This document shows positions 47,088-57,915 of a DNA stretch of 64,000 nt, piece by piece. Position 1 is the first letter of the stretch. Every line of letters starts with the position of its first letter. The stretch comes from Chlorobiaceae bacterium (lineage in GTDB: Bacteria; Bacteroidota; Chlorobiia; Chlorobiales; Chlorobiaceae), in assembly GCA_013335115.1 (NCBI GenBank), contig JAAXWQ010000005.1, positions 89,069-153,068 on the forward strand. Reading direction: 5' to 3'. Made by a program: the position numbers and the translations under genes. The notes beneath the pieces were generated by a model. The model was not told the origin of the DNA and did not search any database. It was given only the letters and a program-made list of their open reading frames with translations.

Positions 47088-47609
47088 ATGCCGAAGGAAA
47101 GAGCATTGATCGAGATCCGCCTGGCGGGCCTTTCCCAGGGGATCCACAAGTTCGACTTCACTTGCGCCGCAGGTGATTTCAAGGACTCCGCAGTGAAGGA
47201 TGCCGGGTTTTCCGATGGGATATCGGTTCATGCCATCGTCGAAAAGAACGATGACGAAATCGCCGTCTCCATGGAAACAACTGCGAAAGCCGCACTAAGC
47301 TGCGACCTCTGCCTGGCACCGGTTGCACTCGAACTCAAGGGAACCTATCGGGTATATTATATTTACGAACAGGCTCCGGGCCAGGAGGAGGCGGCAGATG
47401 AGTATCGCCTGATCGATCGGAATTCGGTCTCGATCGACCTCACGGAGGATGTCCGCGAAACGCTGCTGCTCTCCGTCCCGATGAAAGCGACCTGCACGGA
47501 TAACCCGGACTGCCATATCTACCTGCAGGAGGGATCCGAAGATGCCGACAACCTTCCAGACAGCTCCTGGCAGGAATCGCTCGAGAAATTGAAAGACAAG
47601 TATCGTTAA
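47088..47609 (+). CDS. YceD/DUF177-family protein
   Basis: A 173-aa acidic protein of the DUF177 (YceD) family, with CDLCLAPVALELKGTYRVYY and a C-terminal NPDCHIYL, the Cys-rich centre of the family. YceD is found directly before rpmF in most bacteria and is linked to 23S rRNA accumulation in plants. The ATG at 47088 follows GAGGGGGG; the ATG at 47070 is an alternative. Promoter-like TACATT at 47053 precedes both. First gene of the yceD-rpmF-plsX-fab cluster. Confidence 0.85.
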   Translation: MPKERALIEIRLAGLSQGIHKFDFTCAAGDFKDSAVKDAGFSDGISVHAIVEKNDDEIAVSMETTAKAALSCDLCLAPVALELKGTYRVYYIYEQAPGQEEAADEYRLIDRNSVSIDLTEDVRETLLLSVPMKATCTDNPDCHIYLQEGSEDADNLPDSSWQESLEKLKDKYR

Positions 47610-47634
47610 CCGTTGATTTTAAACTGAACAGGTT

Positions 47635-47826
47635 ATGGCCAATCCAAAAGCCAAGATGTCCAAGTCCAGAAGGGACAAGAGGCGTGCACAGTTCAACGCG
47701 CGCACCAAAGCTGCCGTCACGGTCGTCTGCCCGAACTGCGGCGAACCGACCCTGCCGCACCGCGCCTGCCGCCACTGTGGCCACTATCGCGGCCGCCAGG
47801 TGACCGGCAAAATCGTCGTCGGCTAA
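47635..47826 (+). CDS. rpmF: 50S ribosomal protein L32
   Basis: A 63-aa L32 with the basic N-terminus [20 protein letters not shown], then the zinc-ribbon pairs CPNCGEP and [12 protein letters not shown]. All four Cys are present (a C+ paralog type). It lies 25 nt after the yceD homolog, 29 nt before plsX, in the common order. Confidence 0.97.
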   Translation: MANPKAKMSKSRRDKRRAQFNARTKAAVTVVCPNCGEPTLPHRACRHCGHYRGRQVTGKIVVG

Positions 47827-47855
47827 GCAGTAACAACAATTCATACAGCACCGCC

Positions 47856-48875
47856 ATGTTGACCATCGTCGTGGATGCTATGGGGGGCGACAATGCACCG
47901 GGTTGCGTTGTCGATGGCACGATTGAAGCCCTCAGGGAGAGCGGAAACCGGTTCGAGATCCTGCTGATCGGGCAGGAAGAAAAAGTCAGGCCACTGCTTG
48001 CACAGCATGACCTCTCGGCCATGAACCTCAGGTTCATGCATGCGCCCGAAGCCGTCACGATGGAAGACATCCCGGCGATCGCCGTCAAGACCAAGCAGGA
48101 GTCGTCCCTGGTCAAGGGGCTTCAGCTCTGCAAGGCCAAACAGGCACATGCGTTCGTCAGCGCCGGCAATACCGGCGCCCAGATGGCAGCGTCGCTCTTC
48201 GTGCTCGGCCGCATACCGGGCGTGCTTCGCCCGACCATCTACGCCTACTTCCCGCGTATCGACGAAGGCCTGACCAACATCGTCGACGTCGGCGCGAACG
48301 TGGACTGCAAGCCGGAAAACCTGGTGCAGTTCGCCGAGATGCTCACGATCTACCAGCGCTACGCCGCCCAGATCGAAAACCCGACAGTCGGCCTGCTCAA
48401 CATCGGGGAAGAGGAGGGCAAGGGCCCCGAATCCCTGAAACAGACCTGGCGGCTCCTGCAGGAGGCCCACCACGAGAACAAGATCAATTTCATCGGCAAC
48501 ATCGAGGGGCACGACATCCTTGGAGGCAAGTCGACCATTGTCGTCTGCGACGGCCTGGTGGGCAACACCATCCTCAAGTTCGGCGAAAGCATCCCGCACT
48601 TCCTCTCCTCGCTACTCAAGCCTGCCATGGAAAAACTTGTCGGATCAGGCCAGCTCGATCCCAAGACCGCCGGCCTCGTCGGCCAGACATTCAAAGGCCT
48701 GTTTGAGCCTTTCGACGTTGAAAAATGGGGCGGCGTGCCGTTCCTCGGTGTTGACGGCATCTCGATCGTCGGCCACGGCCGCTCTTCGTCGCGGGCCATC
48801 AAGAACATGATCTACATGGCCGAGCACATGATCGAGAAGCGGGTCAATGAGCATATTGCCGAAGTCCTTTCCTGA
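47856..48875 (+). CDS. plsX: phosphate acyltransferase PlsX
   Basis: A 339-aa PlsX opening with [12 protein letters not shown], the conserved nucleotide-binding start, and containing [18 protein letters not shown] and NIEGHDI. It converts acyl-ACP and phosphate to acyl-phosphate, the acyl donor for PlsY in phospholipid synthesis. It links rpmF to the fab genes that follow. A 126-nt gap to fabH contains no obvious terminator. Confidence 0.97.
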   Translation: MLTIVVDAMGGDNAPGCVVDGTIEALRESGNRFEILLIGQEEKVRPLLAQHDLSAMNLRFMHAPEAVTMEDIPAIAVKTKQESSLVKGLQLCKAKQAHAFVSAGNTGAQMAASLFVLGRIPGVLRPTIYAYFPRIDEGLTNIVDVGANVDCKPENLVQFAEMLTIYQRYAAQIENPTVGLLNIGEEEGKGPESLKQTWRLLQEAHHENKINFIGNIEGHDILGGKSTIVVCDGLVGNTILKFGESIPHFLSSLLKPAMEKLVGSGQLDPKTAGLVGQTFKGLFEPFDVEKWGGVPFLGVDGISIVGHGRSSSRAIKNMIYMAEHMIEKRVNEHIAEVLS

Positions 48876-49001
48876 CGCTATCTTCAGCTTTGGGCGGGTC
48901 CCTGCCCGAAGCCTCCTTCCAGCCCCGGCCGGTTCAGAGCGAACGCCGGGCCCGACCGGTTCCGGTCTTCCCGTTTTCGACCTTTAATCCGTAACCACAC
49001 C

Positions 49002-49991
49002 ATGAAAGCTGCCATAACGACGACCGCCAAGTACCTTCCCGAGGAGGTTCTGTCCAATGCCGACCTCGAACGCATGCTGGACACCAGCGACGAGTGGATC
49101 AGGTCCCGTACCGGCATCCGGGAGCGGCGCATCCAGAAGGATCCAGAAAAGGCCACATCCTACATGTGCACCGAGGTCGCCAGGCAGTTGCTCGACAAAC
49201 GGGGCATTACTGCCGACGAGATCGACCTGATTATCGTGGCGACCTTGTCCCCCGATATGATCTTCCCCTCGACCGCCTGCATCGTCCAGGGCAACATTGG
49301 CGCGAACAGGGCCTGGGGCTTCGACCTCTCCGCAGCCTGCTCCGGGTTTGTCTATGGACTTTATACTGGCGCCCAGTTCATCGAATCGGGCAACTGCAGG
49401 AAAGTCATGGTCATCGGCGCGGACAAGATGAGCTCCATCACCGACTTCTCCGACCGTACGACGGCGATCCTCTTCGGAGACGGCGCCGCAGGGGTCATCC
49501 TTGAACCGGCGAAGGAAGAGGGCTACGGCATACTCGACGCAAGGCTCTATTCGGACGGCAAGAACGGCAAGGAGCACCTCCTGATGCTGGCCGGCGGCAG
49601 CCGCTACCCGGCTTCGCACGAGACGATCGACAAGCGCATGCACTATATCCGGCAGGATGGCAAGCAGGTGTTCAAGGCAGCCGTCACCGCCATGGCCGAT
49701 GTCGCCGCGGAGATCATGCAGCGCAACTGCCTGACCGGCGACACCATCGACTGGCTGGTCCCCCACCAGGCAAACCAGCGCATCATCCAGGCCACGGCCG
49801 ACCGCATGGGAATCGGCATGGAGAAGGTGATGATGAACATCGAATACTACGGCAACACGACCGCAGCTACCGTACCGATCTGCCTGGCCGAGCTCGACGA
49901 GCAGAAGATGCTGCACAAGGGATCGAACATCGTGCTGGCCAGCTTCGGCGCCGGCTACACCTGGGGCGCGATCTACGTCAAGTGGCAGTAA
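49002..49991 (+). CDS. fabH: 3-oxoacyl-ACP synthase III
   Basis: A 329-aa KAS III with catalytic triad C113 ([13 protein letters not shown]), H255 (VPHQANQRI) and N285 (YYGNTTAA). Nearby RTGIRERR supplies the CoA-binding Arg. It condenses acetyl-CoA with malonyl-ACP to start fatty-acid synthesis. It is 38 nt ahead of fabD. Confidence 0.97.
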   Translation: MKAAITTTAKYLPEEVLSNADLERMLDTSDEWIRSRTGIRERRIQKDPEKATSYMCTEVARQLLDKRGITADEIDLIIVATLSPDMIFPSTACIVQGNIGANRAWGFDLSAACSGFVYGLYTGAQFIESGNCRKVMVIGADKMSSITDFSDRTTAILFGDGAAGVILEPAKEEGYGILDARLYSDGKNGKEHLLMLAGGSRYPASHETIDKRMHYIRQDGKQVFKAAVTAMADVAAEIMQRNCLTGDTIDWLVPHQANQRIIQATADRMGIGMEKVMMNIEYYGNTTAATVPICLAELDEQKMLHKGSNIVLASFGAGYTWGAIYVKWQ

Positions 49992-50029
49992 CAGCGATAT
50001 CTCACCTACACCCATTGTAACGACAGGAT

Positions 50030-50947
50030 ATGAAAGCATTCGTTTTTCCGGGCCAGGGATCACAGTACTGCGGCATGGGCCGCGACCTCTACGAACGGTT
50101 CGGCGAAGCCAGGGCCCTCTTTGACAAGGCCAACGGGATCCTCGGCTACTCCATCACCGACATCATGTTCACCGGCAGCGAAGATGAGCTCCGTCAAACC
50201 AAATACACGCAGCTCGCGATCTTCCTTCACAGCTATGCCGCAGCCATACTTATCGGCCGCGAAGGAATAGCAATGGCCGCCGGCCACAGCCTCGGCGAAT
50301 ACACGGCGCTCTGCTTCGCGGGAGCCATCAGCTTCGAGGATGCCGTGAGGCTCGTCGCCAGGCGCGGCGCACTCATGCAGGATGCCGGCCTGCAGAACCC
50401 CGGCACCATGGCGGCCATCATCGGCATGGACGATGCAGCCCTCGACGGCCTGCTCGAAGAAGCCGGCGCCTGCGGCGTAGTCCAGGCGGCGAACTTCAAC
50501 TCCCCGGGCCAGATCGTCATCTCCGGCGACATCGCCGCCGTCAGGAAGGCCGTCGAACTCGCCCCGTCGAAGGGCGCGCGCATGGCCAAGGAACTGGTCG
50601 TCTCCGGCGCCTTCCACTCGCCGCTCATGAAGCCTGCCGAGAAGGAGCTTGCCGAGGCGCTCAACGCCACGGACATCAGGGACGCCGGAATCCCTGTCTG
50701 CATGAACGTCGTGGCCAGCCCGGTCACGGCCGCTGCCGAAATCCGCGCCAACCTCATCAGCCAGCTCACCAGCTCCGTACTCTGGAGCCAATCGATCCTT
50801 GCCATGGCAGACGCCGGCGTGGACGAGTTCATCGAAGTCGGCCCGCAGAAAGTCCTGCAGGGCCTCATCAAGCGGATCAGCAAGACCGCAAAGACCGACG
50901 GCGTGGATACCGCCGAACAGGTCGCGGCAAGGACAGTACAGGCTTAA
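50030..50947 (+). CDS. fabD: malonyl-CoA:ACP transacylase
   Basis: A 305-aa FabD with [12 protein letters not shown] at the N-terminus and the nucleophile S87 in [10 protein letters not shown]; the later GAFHSPLM supplies the catalytic His. It loads malonyl onto ACP. It continues the fabH-fabD-fabG order, 23 nt before fabG. Confidence 0.97.
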   Translation: MKAFVFPGQGSQYCGMGRDLYERFGEARALFDKANGILGYSITDIMFTGSEDELRQTKYTQLAIFLHSYAAAILIGREGIAMAAGHSLGEYTALCFAGAISFEDAVRLVARRGALMQDAGLQNPGTMAAIIGMDDAALDGLLEEAGACGVVQAANFNSPGQIVISGDIAAVRKAVELAPSKGARMAKELVVSGAFHSPLMKPAEKELAEALNATDIRDAGIPVCMNVVASPVTAAAEIRANLISQLTSSVLWSQSILAMADAGVDEFIEVGPQKVLQGLIKRISKTAKTDGVDTAEQVAARTVQA

Positions 50948-50970
50948 CGTATCAACCGAAAGAAAATCAC

Positions 50971-51717
50971 ATGACCATGTTCAAAGGAAAAACAGCCATC
51001 GTCACGGGCTCTGCAAGGGGCATCGGCCAGGCCATCGCCATGGACCTCGCCAGGAATGGCGCCGACCTCGTCATCTGCGACGTCAAGGCGGAGTGGCTCT
51101 CCGAAACCGAGGCCCTGCTCAGGGAGCTCGGCGGAAAGGTCACCTGCAAGGAGCTGGACGTCACCAACGCCGAAGCCTGCCAGCAGGTCTTCAACCAGGT
51201 CGCCGAGGAGAACGGACGCATCGACGTACTCATCAACAACGCCGGCATCACCCGCGACGGCCTCCTCATGAGGATGAGCGATGAGGACTGGGACGCCGTG
51301 CTGACCGTCAACCTGAAAGGCACCTTCAACTGCACCAAGGCCGTCTCGCGCATCATGATGAAGCAGCGTTCCGGATCGATCGTCAACATCGCCTCGGTCG
51401 TCGGCATCATGGGCAACGCCGGCCAGGCCAACTATGCCGCATCCAAGGGCGGCGTCATCGCCTTCACCAAATCGGTGGCCAAGGAGCTGGCATCGCGCAA
51501 CATCAGGGCCAACGCCATCGCGCCGGGCTTCATCTCGTCGAAAATGACCGACGCCCTTTCTGACGAAGTCCGTCAGAAGATGCTGGAAGCCATCCCGTTG
51601 AACGCCTTCGGTACGCCTCAGGACGTGGCCGATGCCGTGACCTTCCTGGCCGGGGACAAATCCTCGTACATCACGGGACAGGTGCTGAGCGTCAACGGTG
51701 GCATGATCATGCAGTGA
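50971..51717 (+). CDS. fabG: 3-oxoacyl-ACP reductase
   Basis: A 248-aa [15 protein letters not shown] for [13 protein letters not shown], catalytic Ser ([11 protein letters not shown]) and YAASKGG. The C-terminus SVNGGMIMQ is typical of FabG. It reduces beta-ketoacyl-ACP. Met codons at 50971 and 50977 are both possible starts. Confidence 0.96.
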   Translation: MTMFKGKTAIVTGSARGIGQAIAMDLARNGADLVICDVKAEWLSETEALLRELGGKVTCKELDVTNAEACQQVFNQVAEENGRIDVLINNAGITRDGLLMRMSDEDWDAVLTVNLKGTFNCTKAVSRIMMKQRSGSIVNIASVVGIMGNAGQANYAASKGGVIAFTKSVAKELASRNIRANAIAPGFISSKMTDALSDEVRQKMLEAIPLNAFGTPQDVADAVTFLAGDKSSYITGQVLSVNGGMIMQ

Positions 51718-51754
51718 CAGGCGCTCAGCCTACTACGCGGCTCAGCACCTGTCA
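51715..51754 (+). terminator. imperfect hairpin overlapping the fabG stop
   Basis: TGACAGGCGCTCAGCC (51715-51730) and GGCTCAGCACCTGTCA (51739-51754) are 16-nt arms with two mismatches. The stem includes the fabG stop codon and lacks a T run. It could slow or partly end transcription before the separate acpP promoter. Confidence 0.4.
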
Positions 51755-51818
51755 CACGCCTCACGTAATCTCTTATCAAACGGATGATGGGAGATTCCGG
51801 GAAGCTCAATGCGGCCGG

Positions 51819-51847
51819 TTTGTCCTGCGGTTTTTTCTTCGTATATT
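51819..51847 (+). promoter_or_regulatory. acpP promoter
   Basis: TTTGTC (51819-51824), a 17-bp spacer and TATATT (51842-51847), about 55 nt upstream of the acpP ATG. It gives acyl carrier protein its own start inside the fab cluster, as expected for an abundant protein. Confidence 0.65.
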
Positions 51848-51901
51848 CGCAAACGACTTTTTTAAATTTTCATCATCAACAAAACCAACCCGGAGAACAA
51901 G

Positions 51902-52141
51902 ATGAGCGCAGCTGAAATCAAAGATAAAGTGTACGATATCATCGTCAGCAAAATGGGAGTGAACAAGGACCAGATCAAGCCCGAGTCCAAGTTTTCCGAC
52001 GACCTCGGCGCAGACTCCCTCGACACCGTCGAGCTGATCATGGAGCTCGAGAACGAGTTCGGCGTCCAGATCCCCGACGAAGATGCCGAGAAGATCGGTA
52101 CCGTGCAGCAGGCGATCGACTACATCGTCAACAAAAAGTAA
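51902..52141 (+). CDS. acpP: acyl carrier protein
   Basis: A 79-aa acidic four-helix carrier with phosphopantetheine site S39 in [12 protein letters not shown]. It carries the growing acyl chain for every Fab enzyme in this cluster and for PlsX. Its ribosome site is GGAG seven bases upstream. Own promoter upstream; a terminator-like hairpin follows. Confidence 0.98.
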   Translation: MSAAEIKDKVYDIIVSKMGVNKDQIKPESKFSDDLGADSLDTVELIMELENEFGVQIPDEDAEKIGTVQQAIDYIVNKK

Positions 52142-52152
52142 GTTTGCAAAGC

Positions 52153-52185
52153 ATCAGGCAGGGAGCACCCTGCCTGATCTTTTTT
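52153..52185 (+). terminator. Rho-independent terminator/attenuator after acpP
   Basis: ATCAGGCAGGG (52153-52163) and CCCTGCCTGAT (52168-52178) form a perfect 11-bp stem with a 4-nt loop, followed by CTTTTTT. It sits 11 nt after acpP and 19 nt before fabF, so it probably keeps acpP mRNA above fabF by partial termination. Confidence 0.85.
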
Positions 52186-52204
52186 CAACGTCAAATCAAC
52201 GCAG

Positions 52205-53458
52205 ATGGGTCTGGAACTCAAGAGAATCGTCGTGACCGGTATCGGAGTGTTGTCCCCCGTCGGCCTTTCGGCCGGTGAATTCTGGACATCGCTTGTCAAC
52301 GGCAAGAGCGGCGCCGCGCCGATCACCTATTTCGATACGACGGACTACGCCACCACGTTCGCTTGCGAGCTGAAGGATTTCAAGGCCGATGACTACATCG
52401 ACCGCAAATCCGCCGACCGCATGGACCCCTACTGCCAGTACGGCGTCATCGCCGCGGAACAGGCCATCAAGGACTCCGGACTGGACCTCCAGTCGATCGA
52501 CCCGACCAGGATCGGCGTCGTCCACGGCTCCGGCATTGGCGGCATGACCACCTACGACCATCAGTTCAGGAATTACATGGATCGCGGCCCCCGCAGGGTG
52601 AGCCCGTTCTTCATCCCGATGCTGATCCCCGACATCGCTGCGGGCCAGATCTCCATGAGGAGCGGCCTTATGGGCCCGAACTACGCAACCGCCTCAGCCT
52701 GCGCAACCTCGCTCCACGCCATCATGGACGCGTTCATGCTCATCCAGATGGGCCTGGCCGACTACATGGTTTGCGGAGGATCGGAAGCTGCGATCACCCA
52801 GATGGGCATTGCCGGCTTCAATGCGGCCCGGGCGCTTTCGACGGCGAACGACCGCCCCGAGAAGGCCTCCCGCCCTTATGACATAGACCGCGACGGCTTC
52901 GTCATGGGCGAAGGCGGCGGATCACTGGTGCTCGAAACCTGGGAGTCTGCCGTCAATCGAGGCGCGAAAATCTATGCGGAAGTAGCCGGCGTGGCCGCAT
53001 CTGCCGACGCCTACCACCTCACCGCGCCCCATCCGGAAGGCATCGGAGCCCTCTCGGCGATGAACAACGCCATGAAGATCGCCGGCATCACCCCGGACCA
53101 GATCGATTATGTCAACACCCATGGAACGTCGACCCCGCTGGGTGACATCGCCGAGATCCAGGCGCTCAAGAAGGCGTTCGGCGACCACGCCTACAAGCTG
53201 AGCATCAGCTCGACCAAATCCATGACCGGCCACCTGCTCGGCGCAGCCGGCGTCGTGGAGTCGGTCGCCTGCATCCTCGCCCTGCAGAACCAGATTGTCC
53301 CGCCGACCATCAACTGCGATAACCTTGATCCGCAGGTCGACCTCGATGTGACGCCCAACAAGCCCAAAGAGCGCAAGATCGAATACGCACTGAACAACGG
53401 TTTCGGATTCGGCGGCCACAATGGCTGCGTCATCTTCAAGAAAGCTCCTGCACCGTGA
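52205..53458 (+). CDS. fabF: 3-oxoacyl-ACP synthase II
   Basis: A 417-aa KAS II with catalytic C166 ([11 protein letters not shown]) and the two His in [11 protein letters not shown] and [12 protein letters not shown]. Also GMTTYDHQ. It elongates acyl-ACP. It is downstream of the acpP terminator and directly followed by rnc. Confidence 0.97.
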   Translation: MGLELKRIVVTGIGVLSPVGLSAGEFWTSLVNGKSGAAPITYFDTTDYATTFACELKDFKADDYIDRKSADRMDPYCQYGVIAAEQAIKDSGLDLQSIDPTRIGVVHGSGIGGMTTYDHQFRNYMDRGPRRVSPFFIPMLIPDIAAGQISMRSGLMGPNYATASACATSLHAIMDAFMLIQMGLADYMVCGGSEAAITQMGIAGFNAARALSTANDRPEKASRPYDIDRDGFVMGEGGGSLVLETWESAVNRGAKIYAEVAGVAASADAYHLTAPHPEGIGALSAMNNAMKIAGITPDQIDYVNTHGTSTPLGDIAEIQALKKAFGDHAYKLSISSTKSMTGHLLGAAGVVESVACILALQNQIVPPTINCDNLDPQVDLDVTPNKPKERKIEYALNNGFGFGGHNGCVIFKKAPAP

Positions 53459-53474
53459 GCACTGATGTCTGCCC

Positions 53475-54314
53475 ATGTCGCAACTGTGGCAAAAGCTGAC
53501 ATCCCTCAACTTCCTCCGCAACGACAGTTCCGGGAGTGCGGGAACCGGCCACGGACGGAACGGCTCAGCCGAGCTGTTCCCCCTCGGCACTGAGACCATC
53601 GCCTGGCTGGGGCGCCTTACCGGCAGTTCCTGCCGCAGGACCACACTCTACAGGACCGCGCTGATGCACCGATCTGTCCTGCACGACCTCCCGCAGGACA
53701 CCGAACACCCGGAATCGAACCAGCGCCTCGAATTCCTCGGGGATGCCGTGCTCGACCTGCTGGTCTCCGAACACCTCTTCAAGCAATTCCCGTCCGGCGA
53801 CGAAGGGCACCTGTCGAACAACCGCTCGAAGCTCGTCAACCGCAAATCCCTTGCGGCTTTCGCCCTCCGCCTGGGCCTCGGGGAGCATCTCTTCATCGGC
53901 GATTCCGCGGACAAGGAGCGCATCAGGACGAGCGAATCGGCGCTTGCCGACGCTTTCGAGGCACTCATCGGCGCCATCTACCTCGACCAGGGGATCGCCG
54001 GCGCGGAGCGGTTCATCATGAACCATGTTATCGGCGGCGTCGACCTGCAGCGCGTCGTCGAGGAGGAGTTCAACTATAAAAGCCGGCTGATCGAATACGC
54101 CCAGTCGCGCCACCTGCCACCACCGCAATATTGCGTCGTCAGCGAAGAAGGCGCCGAACATGAAAAAACCTTCACGGTCGAGGCAACCTGCCGCGGAATG
54201 ATCCTCGGCAGGGGACGCGCGCCCCGAAAAAAGGATGCAGAACAATTCGCCGCAAGGGAGGCCATGGCCCTTCTGGAAACGAGCGACCCTTTCAGCCCAG
54301 AGGAGGCTGAATAG
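53475..54314 (+). CDS. rnc: ribonuclease III
   Basis: A 279-aa RNase III: signature [33 protein letters not shown] with the catalytic Asp/Glu pair, and a C-terminal dsRNA-binding domain ([23 protein letters not shown]). It matures rRNA and cleaves structured mRNAs. The N-terminus is ~35 residues longer than in E. coli, with a Ser/Gly-rich stretch. Its start is 16 nt past the fabF stop. Confidence 0.96.
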   Translation: MSQLWQKLTSLNFLRNDSSGSAGTGHGRNGSAELFPLGTETIAWLGRLTGSSCRRTTLYRTALMHRSVLHDLPQDTEHPESNQRLEFLGDAVLDLLVSEHLFKQFPSGDEGHLSNNRSKLVNRKSLAAFALRLGLGEHLFIGDSADKERIRTSESALADAFEALIGAIYLDQGIAGAERFIMNHVIGGVDLQRVVEEEFNYKSRLIEYAQSRHLPPPQYCVVSEEGAEHEKTFTVEATCRGMILGRGRAPRKKDAEQFAAREAMALLETSDPFSPEEAE

Positions 54315-54346
54315 ACCCGGATGTCCCGGTTTTTTCCGGGGCGCTC

Positions 54347-54375
54347 TTGGGCTTTGACCCGATTCGGCCTATATT
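54347..54375 (+). promoter_or_regulatory. gcvPB promoter
   Basis: TTGGGC (54347-54352), 17 bp, TATATT (54370-54375), the -10 continuing as TATATTTG. It lies about 40 nt upstream of the gcvPB ATG in the short gap after rnc. Confidence 0.6.
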
Positions 54376-54412
54376 TGTAACTCTTTTGTTGTCACCCGCA
54401 TCGTACCGATCC

Positions 54413-55873
54413 ATGAAAGAACCACTGATCTTCGATCTCTCCCGCAGCGGCCGCAAGGGTTACAGCTTCTCGCCGATTGACATCCCTGAGCGTCCGGCGG
54501 AAAGCCTCGTGCCGTCGAAATTCCTGAGGAAGGAGGCCGCAGGGCTTCCCGAGATCCCGGAAAGCGAGGTGGTCCGCCACTTCGTGAGGCTGTCGAACCT
54601 CAACTACCACGTCGACAAGAACATGTACCCCCTCGGGAGCTGTACCATGAAGTACAACCCGAAGATCAACGACTACACCTGCGACCTGCCCGGCTTCGCC
54701 TCGTTGCACCCGATGCAGCCGGAACAGACCGTCCAGGGCGCACTGCAGATGATGCACGAACTCGCCGGGATGCTCAGCGAGATCGCCGGCATGGCTGCGG
54801 TGTCGCTGCAGCCGGCAGCCGGCGCACACGGCGAATTTACCGGCATCCTGCTCATCAAGAAGTACCATCAGAAGCTCGGCCGTCCCCGCAGGAAACTCCT
54901 GGTGGTGGATTCAGCCCACGGCACCAACCCGGCGTCTGCCGCCCTTGGCGGTTACGAGACCGTCTCGGTGAAGAGCAACGCCGCCGGCCGCACCGACCTC
55001 GACGACCTGCGGGCCAAGCTCGACGGCGACGTAGCGGCACTCATGCTGACCAACCCGAACACGATCGGCCTTTTTGAGACCGAAATCAGGACCATCGCGA
55101 AGATGGTGCACGACAACGGCAGCCTCCTGTACATGGACGGCGCCAACATGAACGCCCTGCTCGGCCTGACCCGGCCCGGCGACATGGGCTTCGACGTGGT
55201 GCACTACAACCTGCACAAAAGCTTCTCGGCGCCGCACGGCGGCGGTGGGCCCGGTAGCGGTCCTGTCGGCGTGAGCCAATGCCTCGTCGAATTCCTGCCG
55301 GTTCCGGTGGTCGAAAAGTACGAGGAAGAGGGCAAGTCCTGCTACCGCCTCAACGCGGAGCGGCCGGACAACATCGGCCGGATGATGAACTTCTACGGCA
55401 ACTTCTCGGTGCTGGTCAGGGCGTACACCTATATCCGCATGCTCGGCGCAGAAGGCCTGAAGCGGGTCTCGGAGAACGCCATCATCAACGCGAACTACCT
55501 GCTGGGACGCCTGCTCGACCACTACTCCCTGCCGTACCCGAAACCGGTCATGCACGAATTCTGCCTGTCGGGCGACCGCCAGAAAAAGGAGCACCATGTC
55601 AGGACGCTCGACATCGCCAAGCGCCTGCTGGACTACGGCTACCACGCGCCGACGATCTATTTCCCGCTCATCGTGAGCGAGGCGCTGATGATCGAGCCCA
55701 CGGAAACCGAGACGAAAGAGACCCTCGACGCCTTTGCCGACGCGCTGATTGCCATCGCCGAAGAGGCTGCATCAAATCCGGAAAAAGTGCTTTCGGCCCC
55801 GGTGACGACCCCGGTCAAGCGCCTCGACGAAGCCCAGGCTTCGCGCCAGTTGAACATCTGCTGCACCCACTGA
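54413..55873 (+). CDS. gcvPB: glycine dehydrogenase (decarboxylating) subunit 2
   Basis: A 486-aa PLP enzyme: the C-terminal half of split P-protein. [26 protein letters not shown], and the PLP lysine K269 in [20 protein letters not shown] are diagnostic. It works with gcvPA, which is not in the window, to release CO2 from glycine. The ATG at 54413 is used because the frame's earlier part overlaps the promoter. Its tail includes CCTH at the very end. Confidence 0.95.
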   Translation: MKEPLIFDLSRSGRKGYSFSPIDIPERPAESLVPSKFLRKEAAGLPEIPESEVVRHFVRLSNLNYHVDKNMYPLGSCTMKYNPKINDYTCDLPGFASLHPMQPEQTVQGALQMMHELAGMLSEIAGMAAVSLQPAAGAHGEFTGILLIKKYHQKLGRPRRKLLVVDSAHGTNPASAALGGYETVSVKSNAAGRTDLDDLRAKLDGDVAALMLTNPNTIGLFETEIRTIAKMVHDNGSLLYMDGANMNALLGLTRPGDMGFDVVHYNLHKSFSAPHGGGGPGSGPVGVSQCLVEFLPVPVVEKYEEEGKSCYRLNAERPDNIGRMMNFYGNFSVLVRAYTYIRMLGAEGLKRVSENAIINANYLLGRLLDHYSLPYPKPVMHEFCLSGDRQKKEHHVRTLDIAKRLLDYGYHAPTIYFPLIVSEALMIEPTETETKETLDAFADALIAIAEEAASNPEKVLSAPVTTPVKRLDEAQASRQLNICCTH

Positions 55874-55986
55874 GCCCTCCTCCGGATGAACCTCCCTGCC
55901 GTATGCCGTGCGGCAGGGATTTTTTCATAGATTGCCTTTCAATCCACCGACGACGACAAACGTTGTTCTTGTTACCCGAGATATCC

Positions 55987-57915
55987 ATGCGCTTGCGCTT
56001 ACCAGCACCAATTTACCTCCTCGCCCTCATTCTGGCCGTCACCGGTTTCCGGCCGGCCATCGCCCGGGACAGGAACAAGCCGAAGCAGAATACGGCACAG
56101 GCGGTCTTTTCCAAAAAGGAGCCCTGGGTCGAGGAGGCCATGGAAAAGATGACCCTCTCCGAAAAGGTGGGGCAGATGATCGTGGCCAGCATCGAAGGGC
56201 AGTACCGGAGCAACACCGACCGGGAGTACCTCCTCCTGTCGCGCCTTGCCGGACAGGGGAAGATCGGCGGCGTCATGTTCCTCAAGGGTGACGTCTTCGG
56301 GGCCGGGATGCTGGCGAACCACTTCCAGTCGCTGTCGCGGCTCCCGCTGCTCATCAGCGCAGACATGGAGCGGGGGCTGGCGATGCGCCTCGAGGGAGCC
56401 ACCGAGTTCTCCCCCGGCATGGCCATAGCAGCCGGCGGCGACGCCGAACTCGCCCGATCGATGGCCAAAATCGTTGCGGGCGAAGCACGCGCCGTCGGCA
56501 TCAGCCAGGACTATGCCCCCTCGGTCGACCTGAACATCAACCCGGCCAACCCGATCATCAACACCCGCTCGTTCGGGGACCGCATCCCCCTGGCCATCGC
56601 CATGTCTTCGGCCATCATCGACGGCCTGCAATCGAACGGCGTTGCGGCAACGGCAAAGCACTTCCCCGGCCACGGCGACGTCACGGTCGACAGCCACCAC
56701 GCGCTGCCCGTGCTCGAAGGGGACCGCCAACGACTCGACGAGTACGAGCTGAAACCCTTCAGGGCTGCTATAGAACAGGGCGTCATGAGCATCATGGTCG
56801 GCCACCTTGCCGTACCGAAACTGACGGGCACCCTCGAACCGGCCTCGCTCTCGAAAACCATCGTGAGCGACCTGTTGCGCAACGAACTCGGCTTCACCGG
56901 CGTCATCGTCACCGACGCGCTGAACATGAAGGCGCTTCAAAACGGCACACCACCCGGTGACATCTACGTCCGCGCCGTGCAGGCAGGAAACGACATCCTG
57001 CTGTTCCCGCCCGACCCGGAAACGGCGCACGCCGCCGTAGCCGCAGCCGTCGAGAACGGCTCGATCCCTGAATCCAGGATCGACGAGTCGGTGCGAAGGA
57101 TACTCCAACTCAAGCACTGGCTTGGGCTCGACAGGAAGAAAATGGTCGACCTGGCCCGGCTGCAGGGTCAGGTCGGCCAGCCCGAGGGGTTGAGGATCGC
57201 CGAAAGGATCGCTGAAAAAGCCGTCACGATCGTCAGGGACCGCGACAACTTCGTGCCGTTCCGCAAGCCGATGAACGGCCCCGTGCTCGACATCATCATC
57301 CAGGACAAGCCGGGCGAAGAGCATGCGAAGACCTTTGCCGATAAGCTCGGCAGGAGGTATGCCGTCGTCCACCTCAGGCTCGACCCGTCCAGCGGCGAAA
57401 ACGAAATCGCCGAGGCGTCGAACATGGCCGCCGCTGCTTCTGCCGTCATCCTGACGACCGAGATCCAGGCGGTACCGGCCAGCGGGCCCTCGAAGCTCAG
57501 CGGCCGACAGGTCGATTTCGTCCGCAACCTGCCCTCGAAGGTGACTCCGGGCACACCGATCGTGTTTGTCTCGTTCGGCACCCCCTACCTGCTTTCCCGG
57601 TTTCCTGAAATCGGTACCGCACTCTGCGCCTACAGCCCGAACGAACAGGCCGAGAGTTCGGTCGTTCGCGTACTCAACGGCGAGATCGAGCCCGCCGGCA
57701 CGCTTCCGGTATCGCTCGGAGAAGCGCCCCTTGACCTTTACGCCGATAATTCAGTAGATTACCGTCCGGCCGGCCCTGCCGTGCACCGTTCACCGAAACC
57801 AGCTTACCGCCGTACCGACCATGGGAAAAACAGTCCGGGACGAATCAACCGCAAGCGCCTACTGGGCCGCAGTCAACACCTTCTGCGCACTCAAGGACGT
57901 CCACGTCGTAGCTGA
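55987..57915 (+). CDS. nagZ: GH3 beta-N-acetylhexosaminidase (NagZ-like), exported
   Basis: A 642-aa protein with an N-terminal signal-like helix (YLLALILAVTGFRPAIA). The GH3 barrel follows, with KHFPGHGDVTVDSHHALP (the His/Asp acid-base loop of NagZ) and the nucleophile Asp in VIVTDALNMKAL. The extra C-terminal domain resembles the longer Bacteroidetes-type NagZ. It removes GlcNAc from muropeptides. The last 32 codons overlap the start of bchZ by 95 nt; the tail PAYRRTDHGKNSPGRINRKR is basic and unlike the domain before it, so a late frameshift that extended the reading frame is possible. Confidence 0.85.
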   Translation: MRLRLPAPIYLLALILAVTGFRPAIARDRNKPKQNTAQAVFSKKEPWVEEAMEKMTLSEKVGQMIVASIEGQYRSNTDREYLLLSRLAGQGKIGGVMFLKGDVFGAGMLANHFQSLSRLPLLISADMERGLAMRLEGATEFSPGMAIAAGGDAELARSMAKIVAGEARAVGISQDYAPSVDLNINPANPIINTRSFGDRIPLAIAMSSAIIDGLQSNGVAATAKHFPGHGDVTVDSHHALPVLEGDRQRLDEYELKPFRAAIEQGVMSIMVGHLAVPKLTGTLEPASLSKTIVSDLLRNELGFTGVIVTDALNMKALQNGTPPGDIYVRAVQAGNDILLFPPDPETAHAAVAAAVENGSIPESRIDESVRRILQLKHWLGLDRKKMVDLARLQGQVGQPEGLRIAERIAEKAVTIVRDRDNFVPFRKPMNGPVLDIIIQDKPGEEHAKTFADKLGRRYAVVHLRLDPSSGENEIAEASNMAAAASAVILTTEIQAVPASGPSKLSGRQVDFVRNLPSKVTPGTPIVFVSFGTPYLLSRFPEIGTALCAYSPNEQAESSVVRVLNGEIEPAGTLPVSLGEAPLDLYADNSVDYRPAGPAVHRSPKPAYRRTDHGKNSPGRINRKRLLGRSQHLLRTQGRPRRS

